Source of the DNA: Raphanus sativus
Lineage: Eukaryota; Streptophyta; Magnoliopsida; Brassicales; Brassicaceae
NCBI RefSeq assembly: GCF_000801105.2
Contig: NC_079515.1
Location: 9,796,001-9,860,000 of the forward strand
Reading direction: 5' to 3'
Length of the DNA: 64,000 bases
Shown: positions 30,519-41,126 of the stretch, in pieces
Layout of the letters: each line of letters starts with the position of its first letter
Position numbering within the stretch: position 1 is the first letter of the stretch
Translations under genes and position numbers: made by a program
Notes under the pieces: generated by a model
Database searches by the model: none
Told to the model about the DNA's origin: nothing
Seen by the model: the letters and a program-made list of their open reading frames with translations, nothing else

Positions 30519-33400
30519 ATGGCCGGTAAAGGGAGAAAGAAATCGGGTAAAAGGAAGACCCAAGTACGAGATGATGACCCTGAATTCATCGGCACCCGCT
30601 ACCATGGGATTGAGGAATCACTACCTCTATACAAAGAGAACCCGACACAGCCACAGCTTGATGAACCACTTGGAGGTAATGACGGTTTAGAAGAACTCAA
30701 CCAAGATGCCGAAGGTGCTAATGCTCATGAAGAAGAACCCATGGTAGATTCTGAAGCTGCTAATGATGGTGGAGTAGAAATGAACAAAGATTCTGAAGCT
30801 GCTACGGTTCGTGATGAGGATAGTGATACTGTACAGCCCCGCACTAAGAAACACAGAGGACCAACGAAGATGAAAGACATTGCCAGAGATCCTAATGCAC
30901 GAATAAAAGTGGAGTTCACCGAGTTTGGAGAACCTTGTGGAGAAGGATCAGTTAAGCTTTCTTCTTACTTAGGTCCCTTGGTAAGGGAACATGTTCCTGT
31001 CGTCATAGATGATTGGAGAAAAATTGGTGAGGAGCGGAAGACTGTTCTGTGGAAATCTGTTAAGGTATTTCTATTAATGCTCATTGTAAATTATGCTTCT
31101 CTTCATTTATTCTTGTTACTCTTCAATTTTTATTGTTGCTGTAGTTACGGTTCGAACTCGATGGAGAGTTTGAGAAAGCGGCAGTAATGAAACAGATGGG
31201 ATGCTTATGGAGGGCCTCTAAATCACGATTGGTTAATCAGATTATTAAAGCTGATAACAACGCAGAGCGAATGAATTTGCGTCCAGATAATGTTCCAGTG
31301 GCTGAGTGGAGGAAGTTTGTGAAAGCGAAGACTAGTAAAGAGTTCAAGGTATGAACTTTGTACTTATAGTTTTATTTTTCATATTCAGCATTGTAACACT
31401 TCTATATAGGCTGTTAGCGATGCATACAAGGAAAGAAGACGTAAGCAGATTCCCCATACATGTAGCCGTAAAGGAATGGTTAGATTGGCAGAAGATTTAG
31501 TAAGTTTTTTACTTCTAATGATCTTTTTTTTTAACTTCTAATGATCTTTAATCATATAAAAATGTGCATATATTTGACATTGGTTTTTAATAAGATAGCT
31601 TGAATCATAATGCAGAAAAAAGAGAGCTCAGGTGTCGGTGAAGTAAGCAGACTGAATGTATGGGTCAAGTCACGAACTAAAAAGGATGGGACAGCAGTAA
31701 ACATGGATGCTGCTGAAAAAATAGTAATTTCTTGTTTCATTAGCTTATTTGACTATGAGATTCACAGTAGAGTTAAACTACACAACAGTTTTATCATATA
31801 TAACTTCAACATGTTTCAGGAAAAGGCCAATGAGTTTATTCGGTCTGATGATCCAGGAGCATCATCTTCAAACCCAAGAGAAGACACTCTTAGTCAGCTC
31901 TTAGGACCTGACAATCCTGGACGCTTGAGGGCAATGGGTAGAGGAATGAGTGTGACCAAACTTGCTTTGTTCGGCATGCAGAGCAAGCATATGACTGAAA
32001 TGCAACAGACACAATTTCAGTTGAAGCAGCAGGTCCACAACTTAGAAGAGGCCCTTGCAAAAATGAATAGTAGAGGAAGTGTTACAGATTAACTGTCCTT
32101 TGGTTATTGTTTTTTTTTTTTGCAAAATGGTAACCTAATTTGTATGTCTATTTGCAGCGGTCAGACTCGGAAGTGGGTGAAAATTCACCACCATCAGTAA
32201 GTTCTTCTGTATTAAGTTTTTTCGTGAACTAGAATTGATTGATAACAGTTCTGTTGATGAATATTTGTAGAGTGTAAACAAAAGGTTTCCACAGCCTAAG
32301 TGTATTCTATACGATTGGTGTGACAAGGAATCCAAAGTAGCAGAGGGTCGTTTTCTGTCTTCTGATGTGATGGAGTTTGTTAACAATGTACCCTTGGGCC
32401 CTAATTCAGCTAAGGTGGTTGTTGAGACGGCTTTTGAAAAAGATGCATTTCTTTGGAGACCGGCGCCAAAAATGTATACTATTGGTCATGCTGTAGGAGA
32501 AACAGTAGCGTGGCCTCAGGATGCGGTTCTAGTTCTTGACGAGGAGTTCTCTCCAAATGACAATCCAAGTAATGTAAGGTTTTCATTACTGATAATCTCA
32601 TTTTGATCTTAAGTTTCTGTCTCTAATATCTATTAATGTGTTTCCTATGATGGATTTATTTGTTTGTCAGAGCCCAGAGACAAAAGAAATGAACAAGTGC
32701 AAACTGCTACATTGGCTAACAGATGATGATGAAACAGTTGCGGAAGGTCGTTGGGAGAGTCGTGATCCCAAAGCCTTGGTGGATGGCCTTCCTCTTGGAC
32801 CAAATGCTGTTAAAGTATATGTGGATGTGGTAACGGTAACAGAGACATTTCTTTGGCGGCCAACAGAAAAACACTCAAACCTTCGCGACTGTTTGAAGAC
32901 GTTTGTAGCATGGCCAGTGAGCAGAGTTTTATTCGAGAATTCAGACACAGAGTCACCAACTACAACTACTCCTCATACGCACTCACAAGTTCACACTCCA
33001 CCAGCTCCTGCTAAGATTTCAAAAACATTTTCACAACCTCCTTCAAGCTCTCAGAAGGTAAGCTCTCAGACCGTTGACCTGATAAAGTTGATAATGGTTA
33101 CATATTACTTACACTATTCGACATTGTTCTTTTATATAGACTGTGAAAGAGGGTCAGAAGTGCAGACTGTTGGATATTACTGGTGAAAAAGTAGTTGTTG
33201 CAGAAGGACGCTGGTCTTCGAACAACCCTGAACAGTTAGTCCATTTCGTTCCATTGGGCAATAATGCAGTTCGTGTGTGGGTTGATGTAGTGAAGGTGAA
33301 TGATGCCAAGGTTTGGAGGCCAACATCTGCAATTGAGTGTATGGAGGATGCTATCGGCAGCACTGTAGCATGGCCTGAAGATAAAGTTGTGATCCTTTGA
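30519..33400 (+). CDS. CACTA TNPA-type DNA-binding protein (about 732 aa)
   Basis: Second gene of the element, 165 bases after the transposase stop. Exons 30519-31064, 31145-31348, 31410-31499, 31616-31723, 31820-32080, 32158-32196, 32271-32573, 32671-33057, 33140-33400 are all whole-codon exons and read through. The N-terminus is basic then acidic (KGRKKSGKRK). The middle resembles plant Transposase_24 proteins (VPVAEWRKFVKAKTS, KERRRKQIPHT, ending in a glutamine-rich coiled coil). The C-terminal third contains three copies of an approximately 80-residue module (KCxLxxW ... VAEGRW ... PLGxNAVKVxVD ... WRP ... TVAWP), one each in exons 7, 8 and 9. By analogy with En/Spm TNPA it should bind the subterminal repeats; that role is inferred. 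Confidence 0.85.
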
Positions 33401-34100
33401 GGTGGAATAAGAACTGTATGGTCTTCTACTTTCATTCCTTTAGTATTAATGAACCTATGGTATTTGTGTTTTTTCTTTGAAACTTAATTATGACATTGTA
33501 TTTCTATTATGGAGAAATGAAATGGATTCAGACTTTGTTTGTTTCTATTTTTGTTTATCTGCTGTAACATGTGACGGATTTATTGTGTGAAACTGTATCC
33601 AAAATAGAAGCTACAATTCAAATATACATAAATCAAAACCACATCACCAACAGCATATATGCAGAGCTACTACAATGTAAATTATGGCTACATAATATAG
33701 CTATTTTACAAATATACATAGCAGCCAAAAAATGTTATAATACAATTTTATATAACACGAACTAAATGTTATTATTAAGTTTAATACAGCTAAGGAGAAC
33801 AGCTGTTATATAATTTCCTATAACACGAATAAAGTGTTATAAATAAAATTAATACAGCATTAGAGAAGAACTGTTATATAATTTCCTATAACACAAGTAT
33901 TGTGTCATAAATATAATTAATACAGCATACCGGTAATGTTATTATAGGCCACTCTACAATAGCGTCTTTTGAAAACGCTATCGTATATAGGTATCCTATT
34001 ATAGCGTCAACTATAATAGCATTTATAAAATCGCTATAAAAACCATATAATAGCGTAAACCGTATGCTATGAAAAGCCATATTTGTTGTAGTGCCACAAA

Positions 34101-34131
34101 AGAGAAGATTCTATTATATAGAATGATCAAC
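34101..34131 (-). repeat. Right arm of the palindrome flanking the CACTA element
   Basis: Inverted copy (30/31) of 25676-25706. On the minus strand it reads A|TCATTCTATATAATAGAATC, which resembles a Helitron 5' end. Confidence 0.9.
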
Positions 34132-34884
34132 TTCTTCTAACATATATGTTACTGTCTTACTGACAAACAACTTCACGGTTGTTCGATGAAAATCTCTCTT
34201 TACATTTGGATCGACCAACAGTTCTGCATGTAAGAGATCCTCAATGTACATTGTCTCTCTATTGTAGATGACCAAACTGAAAAGGTCCGTGTGCAGTACT
34301 CTGAAACCTCAGAGAAGCTTTGCATTCTATAATCTTCAAAAAATTAAATTGTTCACGAATCAAACTTCTGATTTGGATTTAGAAACCTTTAAACTTTTGA
34401 TTTGGATTTAGAAGTCTTTAAACCTTATATTTGCTAGTTATTTGTTAGGTTTAATTTTTGTCTTGGTCTCGAATCCAGCATCTGTTAAAATCTTGATGTC
34501 AAAGAGAAAAGAAAAACTACGTTATCTACATAGAATTATAGATTTAAAATATTTATGAATGCAGAGGAGAAGGTTGGGTGAAAACTGAAAAGAGATAGTG
34601 GATTCGATTAGTTATTAATTGGACTAATCGCTTCACAAAATATTTTAAATTTACTACGATAAATTTTATGGTTTTTATGAAATATTGAAGTGTAATATTA
34701 TCATAAATATATGAATCTCAAATTTGAATAACTTTTATGGTTTTCAATAAATGATTAAATGGTAATATTATCATAAATACAAGAGTGGTAAACTTGTAAT
34801 ATATATAGCAAATCCCTGGATGTCAAAAGAAAATTGTTATTTAATAATATAGATTTTTATTTAAAAACGAATAACAAAGAAAAA
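34132..34884. other. Intergenic, AT-rich, short tandem duplications
   Basis: No gene seen. TTTGATTTGGATTTAGAA is repeated with an offset of about 30 at 34366 and 34396. A 67 bp unit with TAATATTATCATAAATA recurs at about 34690 and 34760. Confidence 0.5.
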
Positions 34885-35210
34885 GAAATTAACAATGAAT
34901 TCCTTCATTTCTGGTTTGCTGTTTGCACCTTACGAATCGTGTGAACTAATGTCACACCTCTCAGGTTTTACATTTTTGTCGGCCCTCTTGTCGCCAAATA
35001 AGTCTCAACCTTCAACTCTTCTCTCCTGTCCTTACAAAGTGTAACATTTTTTTTCTAACAAACTGACCTTTTCAAACAAATTTCGTATTGGATAACCAAA
35101 AAATAGCCATATATCAATTCAGTATCCAAATCCGTCTGAGGCTCGTCCGTGAACATCAATCTCAACTAACCATCTATAGAAAAGAACCTTTGACAAAAAT
35201 AATTCAAGTA
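34885..35210 (+). repeat. DUF26-cluster upstream block, copy 1
   Basis: Block shared by every gene of the cluster: AATTAACAATGAATTCCTTCATTTC, then GTGTGAACTAATGTCACACC, TTTTGTCGGCCCTCTTGTCGCC, CAACCTTCAACTCTTCTCTCC and TTCGTATTGG words in fixed order. It ends at the ATG and must carry the promoter and 5' leader. Other copies are listed separately. Confidence 0.75.
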
Positions 35211-36168
35211 ATGTACTCTTCATCGTCTGTATCAAGACACCTCATTTTGATCTATATCTTTGCCATACAACTACTCCTTATAAACAGCGAATTGTCCGTA
35301 AACACAACCAATGAGTATCTCAGCCACACATGTTTGGTTAGTCAGGGAAAATACAAGACGGGAAGTGAGTACGAGAAACGTTTAAAAAGTATCATGAAAA
35401 TGTTCTATAAAAACAGTATTATAGGTTACGACTTTTTTGGCGATTCTACTTTTACCGCTGTCCTCCAGTGCCGCGGCGACTCTTACGGGCCCAAGTGCCA
35501 CGACTGCTTTGTCACCGCCCTCGCTGCGGTAATGTCACATCATTATTATTGATTAGTTATTTTTTAATTTGTGTAAAGGATAAAGCTGCGCACGTACAGC
35601 CTTTGATTACGTTTTAGCATATGACAAAAAATTACTTTATTATATACTATAATTAGTCTCGTTTGCAATCCCGTGTTGTTGATTGTGCCGCCGATATTTA
35701 ATATGTATATTACAGCTTCGTAGGAGATGTCCGTGGTACAAGGGGAGAATAATATGGTATGACCAATGTCTTCTCTCGATGGATTCCAAATATTCTATTG
35801 GGCAGATCGATTACGACAATAACTTTTGTATTTCCAACGCGAAGAAGGTGGTAGACAATGGAGTCCCCCTCGGATTTATAAAAGTTTGGAATATTCTCGT
35901 TGACGATCTGACGGAATTAGCCACCACTGGAGATAATTCTACATTGTACTCTGTGGGGGAGAAGCGGTACAAGGGTGAGATGGTATACGGAATGGTGCAG
36001 TGTGCGAGAGACTTATCGCAAAAAGCTTGTAAGGAGTGTGTGTGGTATAAAACCTTTCATTTTCACCATTGCGTGGATAATTTTCGAGGAGCGAGGGTTG
36101 TAGGTAGGAGCTGTACTTTTAGGCTTGAATTTTACCCTTTTATTACCAAGTCGGTCCGTAATATTTAA
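35211..36168 (+). CDS. DUF26 cysteine-rich repeat secretory protein A (256 aa)
   Basis: Secreted protein with two DUF26 (gnk2-homologous) domains, the extracellular module of cysteine-rich receptor kinases and antifungal ginkbilobin. Exons 35211-35528 and 35716-36168. Signal peptide MYSSSSVSRHLILIYIFAIQ. Domain 1 has the C-x8-C-x2-C core CRGDSYGPKCHDC; domain 2 has CARDLSQKACKEC after YGMVQ. There is no transmembrane or kinase part, so it is a CRRSP and not a CRK. Frame intact. It belongs to a tandem cluster matching the Arabidopsis At3g21900-At3g22060 CRRSP array; one-to-one orthology cannot be given. The biochemical role is unknown for most members. Confidence 0.9.
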
Positions 36169-37669
36169 AAGAACTAAAAGTATAAAAAATCAATTTATGT
36201 AAAATTAAGTCAATCATAAGGTTTCTTTTCTTTTTGCTGGATAAATTCACTTTTATTAAATAAAAATTACAAATTTATTACAGAAACTACTGTTGAATCA
36301 AATTTTTACATATGCACATATTATATATGCGATGTGTTCAAAGACAATTTAAACAAATCACTAAATTATCGATGCTTTTTATGAAAGCCTTAGGCAAAAG
36401 TTGTGCTTGGTGTTCTTTTCTTCGTTGAGACTTCTAATTGCACATTGCATTACAAAACCATTGATTCCATCAATACTTTTGAAAAGTAGACAAGTTGATA
36501 ACAATCAATCTGTAATAATGTCTTTTCGCAAATTATGAATTTGAATTTCTTCAGTTTGTAATCTTCCCCAATATATTGGTTCCATGGTGGTTTTCTTGAT
36601 CAGGACGTCATTTTGACAACAAATTCAACAAGATTTGAACAAAGCGATTGTGGTTTACTTAGCATGTACGACGACCACCGGACACTATCCCAAAACTGGA
36701 GAAAGAAGAAACACTAGCAGACCTTCACCAGCAATAATGCTAGAATTTTTACTTTCGTAAGACAAGAAAAACAACCAAAAGAAATCTAATACATGATGAC
36801 CACGGAGAGCCAAAAGAAAAGGATGCCAATCAAGTTTGAGTCAAAGCATATCGATAAACGTTACCGGAACCACCAAATGACGATCAGCACCATTGTTAGA
36901 GAAATATCACCATCAATAATGATAATGGTGAAGATGATAAATTGCATATGTATTCATCCATTCCCCTCGCAACTTAGTGTCTCTCCCATCTGTATGTGTC
37001 AAATAAGATAAGTACAGTAAAATGAATCAAAGAACACGACCGACTTCGCCTACATTACGGAAATCGCAATAAAACGGTACTGCACGAACAGTTACTCTTT
37101 TTGAGGGGACGGGGAGAGAAAGAAATGGTTATGTTATGTCAATCAAAAGTTTGTAGATGATGAAGTTTCGAGAGCTTGAGTCGTTTAGAAAGGAGATATA
37201 TAGGTTTAAGGTCCGATATGTGGTTTTTAGAACGAGGTTATGCACAATGTGCGGTTTATGGGGTTCTCTACAGGAGTCGAAATGTTCAGATGGTGACGAT
37301 GGGAAGATTCGATCGGAAGGGGATTAATGAATTTGAGGGAGCATCGAAGTGTCTTACATAACAATTTTAAATAATAATTTTGAAAATATTATAAAGTCTC
37401 TTAGGATAAGGTGTTTCTGAATTTCTGGTTTCAGTCAGCTCAGCTATTTATATATATATTCTCTTTATCTCGGTATGATGCTAGGAAGGGTTGTAGGTCT
37501 TGAGGAATTGTTTTTTAGAGGAGATTGGTTTTTACAGGGAAATAACTCAAATAGTGGAAAGAGAAGCGGAGTGCAAGTATTCACGAAATATATGGATCCT
37601 CTGTAACACTGAGGGGCTATTTGAATACAAAGTGTGTACGGCCCTGGCTGGAATGAACCATAGTTTGTT
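36169..37669. other. Intergenic region, no gene recognised
   Basis: 3' flank of DUF26 gene A, then degenerate DNA. Segment 37150-37480 may belong to the LINE that follows but could not be aligned. Confidence 0.4.
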
Positions 37670-38110
37670 ATCGGAAATCTCAATAATATAACCGGTAATC
37701 ATAAAAAAACAGGGTGGAACTCTGTTAACATGATTGAGAATTGTTGATTAATTGAGTTCCTAATCCTAGGAAATACTTTTTCATGGAGTGGGCAAAGAGG
37801 GGGACAAGTTGTGAGATGTCAATTCGATTAAGTTTTTGGGAATAATGATTTGCATAACCTATTCCATTTTCATATGTCGAATATTTAGGTATGATTTCCG
37901 ATTGTAGCTTTGATTGATAATATAGTTATAAGGTTAAAAAAACAGTTCCGGTTTGATAAAAGATGGATTGGTCAGGAGGGCGTCATGGAATCAATATCGA
38001 GAAATATTTTTCAAGGGATACAATGCTTAATGCTGTAACAATAAACTTCGAGCAGGAGAAATTGGACTACCATACTGAGAACATAAAAATAAGAATATGT
38101 GGCATACAAA
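37670..38110 (+). mobile_element. LINE endonuclease-region remnant
   Basis: Broken plus-strand frames resemble the endonuclease-to-RT region of plant L1-type LINEs: ITGNHKKTGWNS, then LGNTFSWSGQRGGQVVRCQFD, then KKQFRFDKRWIGQEG. Several frameshifts and stops make it inactive. Neither end could be fixed. Confidence 0.6.
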
Positions 38111-38134
38111 AAGAAATAGAAATATAAAATTTTA

Positions 38135-38378
38135 AGGGCATCTTTATTCGGAGATTTTAGAGGGGTTTTTAGGAGAAAATGGTGTGGATTCCACCAAAAA
38201 GGAAAAAAAAAAACGTTTTTTCTCGTCGCAAAATAAAAGACATTTGTTGTAAGTTTTTACACTGTTCACGGGCCCTATCGATATGTAACGGCCCGCAATT
38301 GATGTGTTTTATTTTTTTTTTCAAGACAAAAAAAAAATTAAAGAAACCCTTTAATGGGTTAGTGGGATAAAGATGGCC
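38135..38378. mobile_element. MITE-like element with GGCATCTTTAT ends
   Basis: Imperfect terminal inverted repeats AGGGCATCTTTATTC (38135-38149) and GGGATAAAGATGGCCT (38364-38379). Inside is only A/T-run-rich sequence with no frame. It resembles the GAGCATCTCTAA-type element at 53638-54460 in its ends. The target duplication is unclear. Confidence 0.45.
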
Positions 38379-38464
38379 TAAGCACTAACAAGTGACAAAA
38401 CAAAGATGCATTCAAAATAGAATCATTGGGTTCTATGATAATGAGGATAATAATACATTAAGTC

Positions 38465-38824
38465 ACACCTATGTTAATAATAAATTAACAAATGAATTCC
38501 TTCATTTCAGGTTGGCACCGTACGAATTGCGTGAATTAAGTCACACCTTTGAACTTTTACATTGTAGTCGGCCTTCTTGTCGCCACAAATAAGTTTCAAC
38601 CTTCAACTCTTCTCTCCTCTCCGACAAAGTGTAAACTTTATTTTCTACAAACTGACCTTTTCAAACAACTTCTTTTCTATTGGGTAACCAAAAACAATAA
38701 ACCATCTATATATACGGCATATATCAATTCAGTATCCAAATCACTAAGAGTCTCTTACATAAACATCAAATCCCAACAACTGATCTACTATAAAACCCCA
38801 CCTTGAGAAAAATAATCCAAAACA
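38465..38824 (+). repeat. DUF26-cluster upstream block, copy 2
   Basis: Same ordered words as copy 1 (AACAAATGAATTCCTTCATTTC, GAATTAAGTCACACC, GTCGGCCTTCTTGTCGCC, CAACCTTCAACTCTTCTCTCC). It adds a TATATATA box near 38706, about 120 bases before the ATG. Confidence 0.75.
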
Positions 38825-39812
38825 ATGTACTCTTCATCGTCTGTATCAAAATGCGTCATTTTGATCCATGTCTTCGCCATGCAACTTCTCCTTATAAACA
38901 GCGAATTGCCCTTAAACACGACCAATGCGTATCTCAACCACAAATGCGTGGTTAGTCAAGGAAAGTACAAGCCTGGAAGTAAGTACGAGAAACAGTTAAA
39001 ATTGACCATCAAAAATTTTTATTCTAGCAGTGAAAATAAAGAAGGTTTAGACCTTTTAGGCGGTGACGGTTTTTCCGCTATCCTCCAGTGCCGCGGCGAC
39101 TCCTACGGGCGCAAGTGCCGCGACTGCTATGCCACCGCCGTCGCTGCGGTAATGTCTCATATATATTATAGAATATCTTTTTTTTTAGTTTGTATAAATC
39201 TGTGCACAGTGTTTGATACATTTTTGCATCAGACCAAAAAACTATTTTTTTCTTTTCAAAAAACTACTTTATTATATGTTAATTAGTCTCGTGCAATCCC
39301 GTTACTGATTATAACGCCGATATTTAATATGAATATTACAGCTTCATAGGAAATGTCCGTGGTACAAGGCGAAAATAATATGGTATGACCAATGTCTTCT
39401 CTCGTTTGATACAAAATATTCTACTGGGATGATCGACTACGACAATAATTTTTGTATGTCAAACGCTAAGAAGTTGGGAGGAGATAAACTCTCGTTTATG
39501 AGGACTTGGAATACTTTCATGGACAATCTGATGGCTTTAGCCACGCATGCTGATAATGACACAACATATCCACCATTGTACTCTGTGGGGAAGACGAGGT
39601 TCAACGGTGATACGATGTATGGAATGGTGCAGTGTACAAAAGACATACCCCCTAAAGCTTGTAAGGAGTGTCTGGTGTTTTATAGCATTCATTTTCAAGA
39701 TTGCTTGAATGATAAACGAGGAGCGAGATTTATGAGTAGAAGCTGTACTTTTAGGTTTGAGTTTTACCCTTTTATTGCCAAGCAGGTCAGGAATATTTTA
39801 AGAGTCAAATAA
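38825..39812 (+). CDS. DUF26 cysteine-rich repeat secretory protein B (264 aa)
   Basis: Two exons, 38825-39148 and 39342-39812, in frame. Signal peptide MYSSSSVSKCVILIHVFAMQ. DUF26 cores CRGDSYGRKCRDC and CTKDIPPKACKEC. Compared with copy A it has longer loops in both domains (SSENKEGLDLLGG and HADNDTTYPP). No disabling change. Same family and probable apoplastic location as gene A; expression and ligand unknown. Confidence 0.9.
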
Positions 39813-40129
39813 ATATTTATTTTTTTCAAAAATATTTTCAGTCAGAAGTTTATGTAACATCAAGTGCAACTCTTTTTTTGATGAATGTTTGAAGAATAAA
39901 ACAACAAAATAATGACTGAATAAGAGAATGCTCGTCTATTTTGTTGCTTTCTGCTTTAATAAAATGTTTTCTCTCCCTTCTCTCTTATTTTTTTTTGAAT
40001 GCAATGTTACATTTATTCAAAAATGCTTTTATACATCATGTGTAACGTGTTTATGGTAGGAACTAAAACTTTTTTCTAATGCTTAACATAAGACACTTTA
40101 AGAAAACTTAAATCTTGGGAAGCAAACCA
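39813..40129. other. 3' flank of DUF26 gene B
   Basis: No gene. It carries the 3'-flank words seen after other cluster members (TAAAACAACAAAATAATGAC, then TGTTGCTTTCTGCTTTAA). Confidence 0.5.
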
Positions 40130-40879
40130 TTGCTGCAGAAGAGCTCCATTCTCTTGATGATTTCCATCCTCTGATATGGACAGGCACTTGTTCTTGACCT
40201 AACGATCAATTAACCAGACTAGTGGTGGCAGGAACAGAGCCATGACGTTTCTCGTTCCTTTCTCTCCAGAGCGACTGCAAGGATGTTTGGAACTTGGAAG
40301 CCATACCGCACCCGTAATCTGATCCTGCACTCCAATGTGTTACTCACAAGAAGCTGAATGATATTATCCCAGACCTTAGTGAAGTGTGTTCTAAGAAGTG
40401 CCCTTGCCAACTTGGTCCATACTGCTGCTGAATAGTCACACTCGGAAAAGAGATGTTTACGAGATTCCATCTTTTGTTGACAGAAGATACACGATGGATG
40501 TACACGATGGATAGGTACTTTCTTTCTGTTTCCAAAAAGAGACATCCTCTGAATCAACAAGCTTAAGACGTTGGTTCTCAACAATAGTCCCAATCTGGGG
40601 TTAAGGATCTCGATCGACCAGATGCCTCCTCTTGCGTCTGCTAAACACAGATATCACTGATGCCATAGCTCGAACATGTCTATACATCTGCTTAGCCAAC
40701 GTAAGTCAAACAGGCATCCCATATCAATTCGATGGAAAGACCAAAAAGACGTAGAACAACCATCTTTCACCTCCATTCGATGGAATAGCTAGCTTTATCC
40801 ATGTACTTTTAACAATTTTCGCCACATCCAAGAGCCAAGTGATGTGTTTTCTTTGACGACCAGAAATTACCTTGACGTA
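40130..40879 (-). mobile_element. LINE 3' part (zf-RVT domain), left of the copia insertion
   Basis: Minus-strand frame 40593-40219 has the zinc-knuckle reverse-transcriptase-associated domain of plant LINEs: CIFCQQKMESRKHLFSECDYSAAVW. Further up (40600-40880) degenerate frames read GNFWSSKKTHHLALG and similar LINE words. Several stops. It continues on the other side of the copia element at 45565. Confidence 0.75.
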
Positions 40880-40884
40880 TATTT

Positions 40885-41006
40885 TGTAGAGAATATGTAT
40901 ATAAGGATATTTTAGTCTTTGTATTATACCTAGTATTCTCCTTGTACACAGTATAAATACTGTATTCTATTATCTAATAATAATCATCTTAGCCAATACT
41001 CCTATA
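40885..41006 (+). repeat. Copia 5' LTR
   Basis: 122 bp from TGTAGAGAATATG to CAATACTCCTATA. It has TG at the start but TA rather than CA at the end. TATAAATA near 40947 is a likely promoter. One mismatch to the 3' LTR (T at about 40911, C in the other). Confidence 0.95.
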
Positions 41007-41018
41007 TGGTATCAGAGC
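41007..41018 (+). other. Primer-binding site
   Basis: TGGTATCAGAGC directly abuts the 5' LTR and is the complement of the 3' end of plant initiator methionine tRNA. Confidence 0.92.
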
Positions 41019-41126
41019 TGTGATACCTAAGGGATCTCAGTTCTTTCTTTTCACGCCGTCAAAAATACTCAAAACACAAAACCCTATTTTTCACTGTTCA
41101 TCTTCTTCTTCCCCACGCCAATCGCC

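Larger units (their letters stand above)
25712..34093 (+). mobile_element. Intact CACTA (En/Spm) DNA transposon, 8.4 kb
   Basis: Terminal inverted repeats CACTACAACAAATAT (25712-25726) and ATATTTGTTGTAGTG (34079-34093). The subterminal regions are full of TATAGCRY words on both sides (about 25730-25830 and 33940-34080), with a second group of TATAACAC/AATACAGC words at 33735-33930; these are probable transposase-binding sites. Between them lie a leader with a 72 bp minisatellite, a TNP2-type transposase gene and a TNPA-type gene, both open after splicing. The expected 3 bp target duplication is not evident (TAA left, CCA right). Confidence 0.95.
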
